Of a DNA stretch of 64,000 nt, positions 1 through 12,030 are shown one piece after another. Each line of letters starts with the position of its first letter. Position 1 is the first letter of the stretch. The translations under genes and the position numbers were made by a program. This stretch comes from Hofstenia miamia (taxonomy: Eukaryota > Xenacoelomorpha > Acoela), in assembly GCA_004352715.1 (NCBI GenBank), contig SCFE01000066.1, positions 120,072 through 184,071 of the forward strand. Reading direction: 5' to 3'. The notes beneath the pieces were generated by a model. It was not told where the DNA came from and ran no database searches. It was given only the letters and a program-made list of their open reading frames with translations.

Positions 1-554
1 GAAATAAGTAAACTACTTGTTTGTGCAATTAAATTTAAGCAAATACTTTAACTACAATAGTAAATGAAAAAAAAATTGTGAAATAATACTAGTGATTTTA
101 CTAATACTATAATGCAAAAACGAAAAGCAATGTAAAACTTTTTACAAAAATCAAATTGTTTTAATTAAAAGCTACAATAAACATGTTACGCGTCAGTTAT
201 GGTTTTTATATCGCAGGTTAATACATTATTGCTGTATTTGAACATATACTATGAACCTGTGAACAGCAGGAATGACGTCAAGCCAATAGCAAATAAGTAA
301 TGGGATTAGCTAACAAAACCTTAATTTTCTCTAAATCTATCAAAAATTGATGTCTGGCACCCTTTTTTTCGTGATTTTCAGCCCAAAATATATAAAATAA
401 GTGTATTTTAAAAAAATCTAAATTTCGTTAAACTCCCCCATTCTTAGATTAATAATGATAATCTATAAGAAGTTTCAGCATGCATTAAGGTGTTAAATTC
501 TAAAATAATCCACAATAACATACTTTGTGGCTATTTGACAAATACCTATTACTA
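1..554. other. AT-rich intergenic stretch
   Basis: I see no credible coding region, RNA gene or repeat structure here. The sequence is low-complexity AT-rich DNA with short A and T runs. Confidence 0.5.
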
Positions 555-555
555 T

Positions 556-595
556 TGGCTTTTAGCAAGATAGATTGGCGATTTAGCAAACCACC
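556..595. repeat. Relic terminal repeat of the 6153-6486 MITE family
   Basis: This 40-bp stretch closely matches the right terminal repeat of the MITE that ends at 6486. Both read GCTTTTAGC..GATAGATTGGCGATTTAGC..ACCACC, with a few substitutions. I could not find a partner terminus upstream, so this looks like a decayed single end of the same family. Confidence 0.6.
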
Positions 596-596
596 T

Positions 597-788
597 GAGT
601 TTGGGGGTTGGTACTTTTTTTCATTCTTGAAAATCTCAAATCTTCCACATTTCTCTCAGAATGGACACTTGTAATAATTTTTATAAGGGAAATGTGTCCA
701 TTAAATAATAATGTTGGAAGTATTTGAGATAAATTTGGAAAATTTAAGATTTTCAAGAATGAAAAAAAGTACCAACCGAGTTTGGGGG
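597..788. mobile_element. Foldback/MITE-like element with direct-repeat flanks
   Basis: Positions 606-637 (starting GGTTGGTAC) reappear as a reverse complement at 746-777 (ending GTACCAACC), with about 30 bp of perfect match. Inside lies a second, weaker inverted pair around TGGACAC/GTGTCCA. The unit is flanked by an 11-bp direct repeat GAGTTTGGGGG at 597-607 and 778-788, consistent with a target-site duplication. It has no coding capacity. The structure suggests a foldback or MITE-type nonautonomous element. The family cannot be named, and the 11-bp flank is longer than that of most DNA transposon superfamilies. Confidence 0.65.
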
Positions 789-3387
789 AAGTGGGCAGAA
801 CCATTATTATGTTTGGTACTTTTTATCAACACACAAAATCTTGAAACCAACATATGGAACCTTGAGATCGAGATAGCAACTGTTATGACAATATGAGCAA
901 AAATTTAGCATGAATGAGGTATGAAGATTAATAACATTCGATGGGTCACTTAAAATTTTCTCATGTGTACATTAAATATTTAATCTAGACTAAATACTAA
1001 AATATTATACTTGACTTCATAAAAAAACTCAGATAAAAGCTATTTGGCATAATTTATCACAAACATAATAACATAATTGGTTTTTCTTAAAAAGTTAGAT
1101 ATTTATGAATGTTTAATTTGAAGAAAATTTGACCAAGGAATGTTTCATAGTTCTATTTTTCATTATCATTAGTAAGAATATTTTTCAATATTCCTTGGTA
1201 ATGTACTGACAATCTTTAGAATAGATTCCGTTAATAGATAGTTTCAGGCCCGTAGCCAGCATAATCACCTAAGGGTGGTCGATGCGCATTTTGGAGGGGT
1301 CGATGGGAATTTGGACTTTCTTTATATCATAAACTAAGTTTGTACACCATTTTATTTTTGTTGCATTCATGTGCATACGCGAATGTTATTACTTGTGAGG
1401 TTATCTAGAATAGTAATTAAGTGACTAAAGGCGGGGTGAAGCCCCGCGGAATTTTTTTGAAAATATAGTCAAAATAGACCTTAGAATTGCATTATTAGGA
1501 CAATGTTGCAACAATTGAATTAACAAATTTTATTTTTACATGCTGATTTGCTTATAACTTTCTTGTCTATGAGGATATTTTAACAAATGATACTCAATTT
1601 TTCAGAAAATTTCGCTTGTCTTATACAATTTTACATAACCGGCAATTATTCAATTTGAAAAGCAATTCTTCATAGCATTTTTAGAAAACTTCCCAATCGG
1701 TATTCAAATATGTTGTGATGCATTCTTCCTTGCTAAAAAAAGTATGCGATTAATGAATTATCTTGTTAGGTTTTAAGGACTCATTGAATCTCTAAATACA
1801 AATAATATATTATTAAGATTCCTTGATTTTATAATTTATAAAATGCTGGAGATTCCACCAACTTTTAGATTAGCCTACATTTGCTTTTATAACTGATTAA
1901 ATATTTGTTTTGTTTGCGAATGCGGCAGTAGTTTGTGGATATATTGTCTTGTTATAACTTAGGATTTCTCTTCTAATGCTTAGATTGTTGTTTTGAAAAA
2001 ATCATAATAGGCAATGTTTTCAGTGAATCTATAACTGGAAAATTCAAAGCAAGGCACATTTGTGGTAAAAGTGCATCAATTGATTTTATAATAATGTCAG
2101 CGTTTTCTGTGCTTCCATACGTTGCTGGTAAGCAAACGTTCGTATAAATTTGCAAATTTGTAGCCATTTCTATCGTCCGTTCTCCATTGAAAATAATAGT
2201 ATGAGTACGTAATTCCATGAATTCTGATAATTAGGTTAACCGCCTACGGATTAATATTCGAACTTCGATGTTTCAAAGCAATCCGAGGAATGAATTAACA
2301 TTCAATATCCGAAGGTTATCAACCGGCATCATATGATGCACGGTACACATCAGTAGTTGGAGATAATTTTTCAGGAGGAATGAAAACATGGGTTTTCTTT
2401 GGGACGCAAATTTTATTTGAAAAAACTGTATGAGACCAACTAGTATTGTTGAGAATATTGAGTGATTGCTAAACATATTTTCGTTTCAACCAGTTGACAG
2501 GCATCCAATTGGACGATTCCAGTTTGTTTTTATTGATAATACCAAATATCTCGACTTTAATTTATAGCGAAAAACATTATGTACAAATTAATTCGATTGA
2601 ACATTGTATTCATCATAATCCAATTGTATGCCTAGATTATGATCTCTTGAAGGCAATCATCTGCAATGTGGGAATCAGTTTCCCATTGCAAATGTACTTT
2701 ATTTCGAGTTTTTGTATAGAATGTAGAAGCCCGAAGCGTTTATTTTGGAAATGCTACTGGAAAATTTTTTTCTAATCGGACAACAAACTGTTGACCCATG
2801 CGCTGAGAATGCTCCAATAACTATGCCAAAAACGTCTGTTGAAGTCAATAGCTTTCAGTTTTCCAGCACAATTAAACAAAACATTCAAGAGCTCTCAATT
2901 TCTGAGGTTAACCTATTAACAGGAGATTGATTTCACCTAAATCAATTTTGAGAACCAGCGGTTTTCTATTCTTTTCTTCTGAATAGTTATAGAAATTCAA
3001 TTTTTTTTAGAATGAGTATTCTTATGACCTTCCACTTGGTGTTAATGCACACCAACGCCTTATATTATGATGTCTAGACAGATTGACAAATTTGGAAATT
3101 GAAATGAGGCAATATTTCACTTCAATCATATTTAAAAAAAGTAACTGGAGTAAATATATAATAGAATATGCGATTCTATTTAGTGAAATTGTTGAACATA
3201 ATCATCTAATTGTATATTATTGTCGCTTAATAAATTTTTACATAAACAAGCCTCTGATTTTCTAAAATCCTTGACGATAAAGACTTAATGTAAGCTGCTG
3301 TTAAAGGTTGTCTACTTCCACCATATATAATTCTATATAAGACATATTTTCATAGATGAATATTTAGCTGAGATTTTTACTTTTTTA
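789..3387. other. Intergenic region with weak coding-like tracts
   Basis: Most of this is AT-rich noncoding DNA. Positions 1973-2218 (- strand, 81 codons) and 2745-2930 (+ strand, about 60 codons) read as open frames of unusually even amino-acid composition, but I recognise no domain in either, and both are short enough to arise by chance. A more GC-rich patch at 1245-1450 (with GCCCGTAGCCAG and GAAGCCCCGCGG) looks like the edge of a dispersed repeat, without clear ends. Confidence 0.35.
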
Positions 3388-3388
3388 G
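3381..3388 (+). promoter_or_regulatory. Putative 3' splice acceptor before METTL7-like copy 1
   Basis: A run of six T followed by AG ends 11 bases before the start codon. The other three copies have an AG at 15, 14 and 7 bases before their ATG. The recurrence points to a conserved 5' UTR intron or a trans-splice acceptor. The upstream exon is not identifiable. Confidence 0.4.
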
Positions 3389-3399
3389 ATTATTCAATT

Positions 3400-4128
3400 A
3401 TGAGACTCAATGAACTGTTTTATATTACTCTTGGTTCTGCATCTTTTGCAACACTTGTATTGTGGCCAAAAATCCAACGGTATCTTGAATATCGTTTTTT
3501 AAAATTTAATGAACATGGACGTGATAGCATACTTTTTGGCAGAAAATCTAAATTATTCAGTGATTTTGACAGTTTACCAACTAATTCCAATGGTCAACGA
3601 ATAATTTTGGAGTTAGGTATTGGAGCTGGTGCTAACCTTTTTAGTTTCCCAACAAGTCGAAAATATTTTCTTATCGCTTCAGACCTCCACTCCTATGGGA
3701 GAGATAGTATTCAGAGAAAATGCACTGAACTTGGAATTAACTTTTTATCTTATTTAGTACTTTCAGCTGATGATTTGCATGATATTGAATCGGAGACACT
3801 TTCGGGAGTCGTTGCTACGCTGCTATTGTGCTCAGTGCCCAATGTTGATAAAGCTCTTATTGAAATTAAGCGTGTTTTGGTGCCTGGTGGTAAATACTAT
3901 TTCCTTGATCATGTTAAGGAAGAAAGCAACAGTGTCATAAGAAATTTATTGCAATTTCTAAGTTGGCCTTTTTTAATATTTTTTTGTGGATGTAATAATC
4001 GTCGGGATATTAAAACTAACATTGAAAAGGCTGGATTCACTTTTGTTACACTAGAAACGTTTTTAATTTCTAAGAAATTAAGTTATTCTCCTGCTGCTTC
4101 ACACATAATGGGAGTTGCAATTAAATGA
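3400..4128 (+). CDS. METTL7-like: METTL7-like membrane-anchored methyltransferase, copy 1
   Basis: This 242-aa protein has the length and layout of the METTL7/TMT1 family: an N-terminal hydrophobic segment (about residues 6-22), then a class I SAM-dependent methyltransferase domain. Motif I is LELGIGAGANL at residues 70-80, followed by an acidic loop SDLH with Asp95. Next come the family block CSVPNVDKALIEIKRVLVPGG, Asp-His before the C-terminal half, and a C-terminal SHIMG..IK. Vertebrate members methylate small thiols at the ER or lipid droplets; the substrate here is unknown. The gene is open from ATG to stop without an intron. An AG preceded by a T-run ends at 3388, 11 bases before the ATG, suggesting a spliced leader or 5' UTR exon. 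It is the most divergent of the four copies in this window; for example it has FSFPTS where the others have DFYPS/T. Confidence 0.88.
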   Translation: MRLNELFYITLGSASFATLVLWPKIQRYLEYRFLKFNEHGRDSILFGRKSKLFSDFDSLPTNSNGQRIILELGIGAGANLFSFPTSRKYFLIASDLHSYGRDSIQRKCTELGINFLSYLVLSADDLHDIESETLSGVVATLLLCSVPNVDKALIEIKRVLVPGGKYYFLDHVKEESNSVIRNLLQFLSWPFLIFFCGCNNRRDIKTNIEKAGFTFVTLETFLISKKLSYSPAASHIMGVAIK

Positions 4129-4640
4129 TATCGTATTATTTGATATTTCCCTCTTATTGATAAATGAGAGCGATGTTTTATAGAATATTTGAATTCGTTT
4201 AACATTAAATATATTTTACAGGTTATCCTATTGCCAGCGAGTAATTTTCTGGACCTTTTTTTAACCTTATTTCGTGGGGTCGGCTTATTTTGCGAACAAG
4301 CTGTGATCGCGATCGCGCGATCTCGATAAGATTGACGCATTTTATCTAATCGATCGCATTTTATGTGGCCGCACGATTTCGCCGTAAGTAAAATCACATC
4401 TACAGTTAAATAATCGCGACAAATACCTTAAAATAACTTTTATAAAAGGTACAAACGGTACTTGATTAAACAGCAATAAAATTATGACAAAACTAAAAAC
4501 GATCATGAGTAAACAGTAATTCAATTTTTATATAAATAAAAACTATTATGAATATACTGAGATAAAATTTTGATAAAAAATAAATACAGTAATTGAGATC
4601 CATTGAATTCATCTTCTTCATTAGCAGAATTATCGAATAA
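4129..4640. other. Intergenic, no gene seen
   Basis: This spacer lies between METTL7-like copy 1 and the pogo remnant. A GC-richer patch at 4255-4385 contains repeated CGATCGC and CGATAAG words and may belong to the terminal region of the neighbouring pogo element, but I could not find a matching inverted end. Confidence 0.3.
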
Positions 4641-4649
4641 TGTTTTCCA

Positions 4650-5720
4650 TTATTTGGCAGATATTTGGTCAGCGTAAGGGTCCATTTCTGGGGTTATGAT
4701 GTGATCTAATTCTTCGATGTCTTCCTCGTCCCCGGCTAAGGATAACAAATCGTCTTCAGTGCCATTCATGACATTGGAGATGCCACATTTCTTGAATGAT
4801 ATTTGAACACATTCAAATGCTTTGCCACGATTTGATGATCCACTCACAGACAGTGTTAATTGGTGCGCCACACATATTATCGACATCAGTGAATGTGTGA
4901 TTTCCAAAAATCATCCACTCATTCCAGTATTTTCAGAGCCCGTCTTTGAAACGTTTGTTTAGGCTGACATCCAAAGTCTGTACAACGGATGTCAGCCCAC
5001 AAGGGATAACTACAATATCGGTATTGCATCTTTTATGGCGACTTTAACATTGTCACAAAGGTGTGAAGTGAACACATCCCAACTCGTTTATTCACTTTAT
5101 GCATCAATTATCATTCATCCACCCATTTTCTTGCACATGCCCAGTAACACCTTTCGGAAATTTTATTTTTCTTTTAAAATCATCATAGGTGGCAATTTCG
5201 TTCCATCAGCAAAACATGCTAAAACCACAGCGAACCTTTGTTTGTCTTAACGCACTCTGTTTTTACCGAACTTGTTTCCCACCATGTCAAAAAATACTGG
5301 AGTCTTGTTCATATTCCCGATCAATTGCAACTGGTACTGATGTTTTTGGCAATGATTAATGATAAATTTATGAATCATTGTTTTCTTGTAATCCAAGTTT
5401 CTGTTATCTCAGTTTTTTGTCATAGCACAAGGTCATTACAATTCATTAAGCAAGTACACAAGCTATTCCCTGCTTTAAAATTTATTGAATTCTGTGCATT
5501 TTGACCAGCTCAATTTTGTGCAACATCTTCTAACTTCGGTCATTTTTTGCATTTGCTTTTCTTAGGCATTTGTTTTAGAACACATTTTCTTTTCTTCCAC
5601 TCACTGACCTGTTTTTCATTAACACCGTAATGATGGGTGGAATTAATTTTGAAGTTTTAGCTGCTAACTCCACTACTTTCAGTTTAAAACCAGCATCATT
5701 TTTTTTACAGGCTCAGGCAT
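4650..5720 (-). pseudogene. Decayed pogo/Tigger-type DDE transposase
   Basis: Reading the minus strand from an ATG at 5720 through several frameshifts and stops gives all parts of a pogo/Tigger transposase in order. First is an N-terminal DNA-binding segment (FKLKVVELAAKTSK). Next is the first catalytic block, here GNMNKTPVFFDM at about 5283-5323, where the family has GNMDETP. Then come FAVVLACFADGTKLPPM, WDVFTSHL, and IPCGLTSVVQTLDVSLNKRF with the third catalytic Asp (about 4940-5015), and a C-terminal FKKCGISN. The remaining length (about 355 codons) is shorter than the roughly 500 of intact members, so there are also internal deletions. The first catalytic Asp is replaced by Asn. Clearly dead; no terminal inverted repeats were identified. 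Confidence 0.85.
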
Positions 5721-6152
5721 CTTCCAACAAAAAATAAACAAACCTCTTTCTAAAATATTGACTGATTAAAAATAAAATCAAACCGCTTTGTTATGATTGA
5801 AACAAAGTGCTGTGTTACGACAATCAACAACTGATAACCATTGTTGTCCACAGATGCCGTAATCATCATTATCTGTTGATAAATAATAAACGCATTGGTG
5901 GGTAACGTAACAAATACAACGCTTACGTAATGTAATGCGCAAGTAGACTAAGGTAGTTAACCCAATTTCTCGAGCTCGCCTTATTGGGCGGAAAATGCTG
6001 TATTTTTGAAATGCCACCCGTTGATGAATTATAACATTATTTAACACTTCATAAAAACAAAAAAAAGTTTGTTTTTGCAATGATATTTTATGAACGAAAA
6101 CATGTAAATATATCACACGTATGAAATGCTAACATGAACACATGTGAAAGTG
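5721..6152. other. Spacer between pogo remnant and MITE
   Basis: No gene is recognised. A minus-strand frame at 5778-6116 stays open for 112 codons but resembles no family I know. It may be the 5' flank of the pogo element. Confidence 0.3.
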
Positions 6153-6486
6153 GGTGGTACGCTAAATCTATCTCGCTAAAAGCCAATTAAAGGCAACGAA
6201 TGGACATGAATTTTCTTCATAATAATAGCTTTACGGTATGCAGAATTTGTTTGATATTGTTTCAATGGGACAAATGTTTATATTAATTCAGGCAATCATC
6301 TATGTGTTAAAAACAAAATAGTGGTTATAAATAAATTAAAAATATCCTAAAAATGTTATTATTTCATATATATCTATATATTTACTAGTTTACATATAAT
6401 AGTTAATAATTATTTGAATCTGGATTGAAAAATGTAGTGACTTGAAATGCTTTTAGCGAGATAGATTGGCGATTTAGCGTACCACC
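6153..6486. mobile_element. 334-bp MITE with terminal inverted repeats
   Basis: The left end GGTGGTACGCTAAATC (6153-6168) is the exact reverse complement of the right end GATTTAGCGTACCACC (6471-6486). The match continues inward as TATCTCGCTAAAAGC against GCTTTTAGCGAGATA, separated by a GCCAATC-type indel present only on the right. The interior is AT-rich and noncoding. No target duplication is evident at the flanks. A relic end of the same family lies at 556-595. The superfamily is not assignable without an autonomous relative. Confidence 0.75.
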
Positions 6487-9400
6487 TTATAAAAGTCCAT
6501 GTAAGATATTTTGTTAGCCATCTTTCAATTAATAAAATTGTGTTAAAGTGAATTGGCTTTTAAATATGACAGATACATCTCAATATTTTTACGAACTTCA
6601 TCGGCGGATCAAGCTTCTTAGTTCTGAAAACCGCAAAATTGACATTTGGTGAGTAGGGCTGCTGTGGCAAAGCATTTGATATATGCTGCTTTTGTTCCTA
6701 AAATAATGCGAAAAACACGAACTTTTTGTCAAAACTTGAACTGAAAATTTCACATATGTAGTGAGTAGAAAAATCAGTATTTGTATATAGCCTCTCAAGA
6801 AAACCTGAGATTTTCAGCTCAATAGCCTTCGGGGATATTATCTTTTCTAGTACGCTATTATTGATCCTATTATTTTTTGTAATAAATATGAAAAACAGTT
6901 TGATAAATTTTAGCAAACCCCAATTGGCCTGTGGTATAGGAAATTCGAATTTCTTAAAAGGGTCCTATCTTTAATATATATACCGACTTGTATTTTTCTG
7001 GTAAATTAGTTATCAAAGCGTTGTCTGAAAAGCAACTAAAAAATAGCTCTATTGCTTATACATTACGCACTATTTCATGGTTGAAATTTGTTAAATGCAT
7101 AGGCTCTTGATGGGGCTCAGCCTACCTGGTGCAAATTTCAACCTCTCCTGAAGATGTCTCATTATTTTTTCAACAAGTTTGTAAAGCAAAACGCTTTCTC
7201 ATATTTTGATAGTTTCACTTTCACATGCTCCTAATGCAATGATTTTATAAATTTCTTTAAATTGTGTATGAATTACACGAAATATAGCAATTTATAAATA
7301 TTGATTGGCTTATATGTATGCATTGCTATATATACAACACTTGTTTTATGCAATGTATTTTGCAAAATTTTTTAATATGATAAATAATCCATAGCAAATT
7401 AAAGCTTACTTATCACTTCTACAGAAATATATGCAATATATTGTACACACATGTTGTCATTAATAAAGCTGTTTACATTTGCATTCATTTCTTTTTTTGG
7501 CGATTTTATGCCTTAGCTGACAACAAATTATCAAATTATTTAATTTGCGTCCACATTTTTGCCCGTTCAAATGTACGAATTATGCACACAAATATCCGAA
7601 TTGTGCATTAAATTTTCCGACTTGCATTTTCACATAGATTTATTGAATTTCACGGCTTTTGCTAAACCAATTTACTTTGTTTCTAATCAATACAAAGTTT
7701 GTTTTTTCATGTTTGGCTTTGAATAACCCACTTTCTTATTTCACAATTCTTTGATTATATTGTCGGTTTTTTACTACTGAAGTCAGTAGTATGCATCGTT
7801 TATGCAACTGAATATGAATTTATACGCACTTGGTGCAGAGATGCCGAAAGTTTTATGAGTGGGCGCGAAAAAATTTGCTCACAAATCCCTTCTTTCTTCA
7901 AATATTTCGTTATATGCAAAATCACTCTCGTCAATCCACATAATTTTGAACTTTCTGCATTAGTAGAGCTGTTGTTTTTTGACCAGATATTGACCAATAA
8001 CTAAAAATTCCGACGTTATTTTGATCTAATTATAACAATAACGCTACTTTAAATTGAGAATTTATTGCTTAAATCATGTCAGTCTTGTTTGCATGTGATG
8101 AAATATGTTTTTAGTTTTTAGATAAAAAATTTCACTTTGTTCAAGAATGATATTATAGCATTCAATTTGATTTTAATTTAAATTTTTTTATGGATTTTAA
8201 CCATATTCTCACCTAAAATGAAATTTAATATATTAGAGGGTTTTAGACTTTGTTGACCTTACAACCATGCTAAATAATTTCAGAATTCAGTTTCCAAGTT
8301 TAAACAAATTTTGCAATGCGTTTTTCCAAAAAAACCTTTTAGTTTTATTGGTCGTTGCGCGTCACAATCTTTAGTAATATTCAAATATTTTATTTTCATG
8401 GAAGATTGCTGCAATTTCGTTCAGTTTAGACACAGTTGGAATTGGGTTGGTCCTAAATTGGGACGGGCTGGGTTGGGCTGAATTTTTGACATAGCAATTA
8501 GGGCCGGGATTTGACCTAGTGTTTTAATTAGAAGTTGAAATACAAGAAAAAATTCACTTGAAAACTTAAACTTTGCAAATGGCAAGAAACATTCTCTTTA
8601 AATTTAATCAGCTCTGCATTGTTGGCTGGTGCAATACTTCTCACATTAAAATTTTGTCTGCTACAAGCAAAGAGCGTCAGCTTTGTGCTGACGTAAGTTG
8701 ATGTAGAAAATTTTTGGAATTGAATATATAAGAATGATATGTTGTTTAAATGATAAAAATGACAATATCCTGGTAATAATTAGTTGTGGCAATATTTATA
8801 TTACTAAATTAGTGGTAGCAGTAGGAAGAACTTATGAAACGTGACATATTCGATACCTTGGCCGTAGGGCATAGTACACAGCAGGGGATACAATATTCTA
8901 AAGCGTCGTTACTTCAAAAAAGTGTATTATTATTATAATAACTCTAAATACCAATATTTTTTCACCTTCTGGGATTCCGTCCACCTGAGCATGCTTAGCA
9001 CCTTGTTGCAAGAATATATTTAAAGTTTAATAAACAAAAATTGAAACATTGTATTTATATTTACTACCTCATTTTAAGGCATTTATTTCTTGCATATGCA
9101 GGTAAGTATTATGTTCCTTAAAACACATTTTATGTGAAATTTGTGTGAAAACTTGTCACATTTTTTAGTGAAACTCCAGTAGTTTTGTAGAACGTATAAA
9201 AATACATGTAGAAATAAAAATTACAAACTTCATTTTCTTATAGAATTACTTTTTATGAAATATTTGGAATAAATGAGTAGCAGAATATTCATGCTCTTGT
9301 TGTGGTTCCCTTTGCTTGAAGTTTGTTTACATGCAAACGGCTAATTTCAATAATCGATTTCAGTGCGAATTCGGCAGTTAAGTTTAGCCATGATCAGTTA

Positions 9401-10639
9401 ATAATGAAATATCTGGAGATTAAACATTGATAAATCGTTGTCAGCTATGCCAACAATCGCCACTTAAAATTATAATACTATCAATGGCAACATTTTTATG
9501 TTTTCCATAAAAGTCTAGGCAAAAGATTAAAATACAAGCTGTTTTCATTTATAAAAAGTGAAGACACCCATCATTTACATTGTGCACTCTGTTTTTTTGA
9601 GATTTTATTTTGTGAGATGAAAGCGTTTAACAATTTTAAGAAGAAACCAACAAAAAGTTAAAACAATTCTATTATTCAATTTTAAGTTAATCTTTGTACA
9701 AATTCGAAACAATTTAGAAAATTTTTGTTTTCATTGGTAACATTTGTGAAAATGCACATTCCATACTATATAGTAGTAGCCAATAGCCATCATTTACAGG
9801 AGGGGTTCACATCTGCTCCCGGAAGGAGTGAACTCCCTATCCCCCAGACCTACGGCCCAGTATGACACGTTTATTGTATTAGGTTAACAATGCAATTTGA
9901 ATTTAAACAGAATTGAATTATCATTGTTAACAGACTAAAGCGGATATGCACCTATGCGCATATTAATCAATACATTATACAAATTATCCAATCAAATTCA
10001 TAGTGTAGTGCTTATGGACCTCTATGATACTTTCATTTTCGTAAGGGAAAAATAATTTGGGCTGGGCTTAGGCCGAATAATTTTTATTTTGAAATTGGCC
10101 TAATTTCAACTCTGAGTTTAGGAAAGGGCACATAGAATCATAAGCGAATGGTCTTCTCTGCAGCAAAACCTGATTGCACCATTGCTCAATAGTACTTCGT
10201 CAATCAGGTGAAATTGAACATCTACTAGGTGGTAGATATGTAAAGCGTTGTAATAATAGGTAGCAACCAAGCAGCTTTACATTTTCAATTAGATTCAAAT
10301 GAAATATAACCTAAATGAAATCTAGCTTGTATGAATAGGCGCCTCTTGGAAGAAGGACGGCAAGTCACGCAAATCACCCTGGATTTGCTCCTGTACTTCA
10401 ATTTTACCAACATCCTGCACACCATTTGCGATCATGCTTTTCCTAAGCCAGTTATTCTACTTTAAAAACAAAATCTAAAACGATAAAAATGCATGTTTAC
10501 ACAAATGTGCACATTTGTGACCTAAGCCTACATGACATTTTTAGCAAAATATTACTAAGTTTGGGAAATTCAAGTAATTTAAGCAAAATTGCATGTCGGG
10601 TAATTGTATGCGCACTTCCGGTAAATGCATAATTTGGAT
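6487..10639. other. Long AT-rich intergenic region
   Basis: I find no credible gene here. Short GC-richer words (GGGCTGGGTTGGGCTG at about 8466; GGGCTGGGCTTAGGCC near 10059) and a CCCGGAAGGAGTGAACTCCC-like patch near 9820 suggest degraded dispersed repeats. Their ends are not clear. Confidence 0.4.
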
Positions 10640-12030
10640 ATAATAATAATAATAATTAATTACTTTATTTAACCGCTGAAGGCATACACTACAAAAAAAT
10701 AAAAACAAGTCAAGTTTTACGGCAACGATAACAGTCACAGGAGATGAAATAGGAGCAGATGGAAGAGTAGGCGAAGTTGGAAAAGGGCTCGGCTAAAAGG
10801 AAATACATCAACAATTTCTTGAAGCTCGGCGGCGGGGAAAAGAAATCAATCGCTGTAGGAGGGTTGAGAGTCAAGATGTAATTAGCAACAATACAAGCAC
10901 GATTGAAAAACGAGTGAAGGGTGCGATGTTTCTTTGTACGACGAATGGAGAAGGTGACAACATCATCAGAGCGAGTGGAGCACGAATTGTAGAACTTAAT
11001 GAAATCAAAAGGATCGATATCCAATTTGCGAATGAGCAGTCGATTGAACAGGAGGTGATCACAGTCATGGAAGTAGAGTGACAGCGGGAGAGTGGAGAAT
11101 CTGAGAAGGGCATCTTTGTATGGCAAGGGAGGATCCATTTGAAAGCACGCTTTGGAAACGTTCCATAGAGTGGAACAAGAAACGGGAAGGCCACCAACAG
11201 GGAGAAGCATAGAGAAGAATGGCGCGAGGAATGGACTTGAACAAAGAGAGTTTTACAGCAGTCGTGGAATTAAAGGGAACATTGCGGAAGAGGGCAAAGA
11301 GTGAAGAATTAGCTTTGCGAAGACGTAGAGACACATGATTAGACCAATTTAAGTTATCAGCAAGTTGAACTCCAAGATGAGTATGATAAGGGGAAAAGTT
11401 CACAGGAAAAGGAAGATCAGAAAGGGGAAATACCACATGTCTTGGTTGGGCTAAAATCAAGTTGGTTCGCAGAAGACCAAGTAGACAAAAGCTCAAGATT
11501 AGAGGTAATATTGGAGGCAAAAGAACTACCAAAGTTGAAAATCACAGTGTCATCAACATACAGTAGACAGAGTGAGTTGAGGACATATTGAGGGAGGTTT
11601 GTTGATAGCAACAAGGAAGAAGAGATCAGCAAACACGGAACATTGAGGAGCACCACTAGACACAAGAGCAGGGGAAGAAATAGACGAGTTGATTTTGACA
11701 CACTGGTGGCGATTGGTCAGGTAAGACTGGAACAGTTCGATGAAATCCACATCAAAACCAAATAAACGTAACTTGTCAAGAAGGATAGAATGACGGAGCC
11801 GATCAAAAGCTTTAGAAATGTCAAGAAAGACTGCAACCAGGATCATTACGATTAGAGTGGAAATAGCAGTTTTCAATCAAAGTGAGCAAGTTAGTGATGT
11901 TAGAACGACCCGGAAAGTTACCATGCTGAGAAGCGTAGAAGAGGTGACGAATTTTAGGGAACGCGTAACGAAAGACAAGACGCTCATAGATGATTGACAG
12001 CCGAGAAAGAAAATTTGGATTGGCAAACTA
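10640..12030 (-). mobile_element. Decayed non-LTR (LINE) retrotransposon, copy 1
   Basis: The minus strand reads, across frameshifts, as the reverse transcriptase and C-terminal part of a non-LTR element. Blocks in order are RLSIIYERLVFRYAFP, an ITNLLTLIE block, FLDISKAFDRLRHSILLDKL (palm, first Asp), SSGAPQ, and LYVDDTVI with the catalytic YVDD (about 11560). These are followed by the post-RT region HLGVQLADNLNWSNHVSLRLR and a tail with LLFNRLLIRKLDIDPFDFI. The 3' end carries an AATAAA and an ATT-rich tract at 10640-10660, like a LINE tail. At least four frame changes are needed, so it is inactive and truncated at its 5' side. The same family recurs at 23420-24870 in the opposite orientation. 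The clade looks jockey/CR1-like, but I cannot assign it firmly. Confidence 0.85.

Noticed and set aside
1245-1450. GCCCGTAGCCAG / GTGGCGAAGCCAGGATTC / GAGGCCGATCCAGGATTC patches (also 25174 and 48969) as one dispersed repeat
   Set aside because: The shared words are short and do not extend into alignable sequence, so a common family is not demonstrated.
1973-2930. Short open frames with good amino-acid mix on both strands
   Set aside because: No recognisable domain, splice context or repeated copy; kept only as a note on the region.
4083-4397. Minus-strand 104-codon frame overlapping the end of methyltransferase copy 1
   Set aside because: It overlaps the real gene antisense and has no domain; treated as a chance frame.
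8456-10090. GGGCTGGG-rich words as a possible repeat pair
   Set aside because: The flanking sequence does not align in either orientation, so no element could be delimited.
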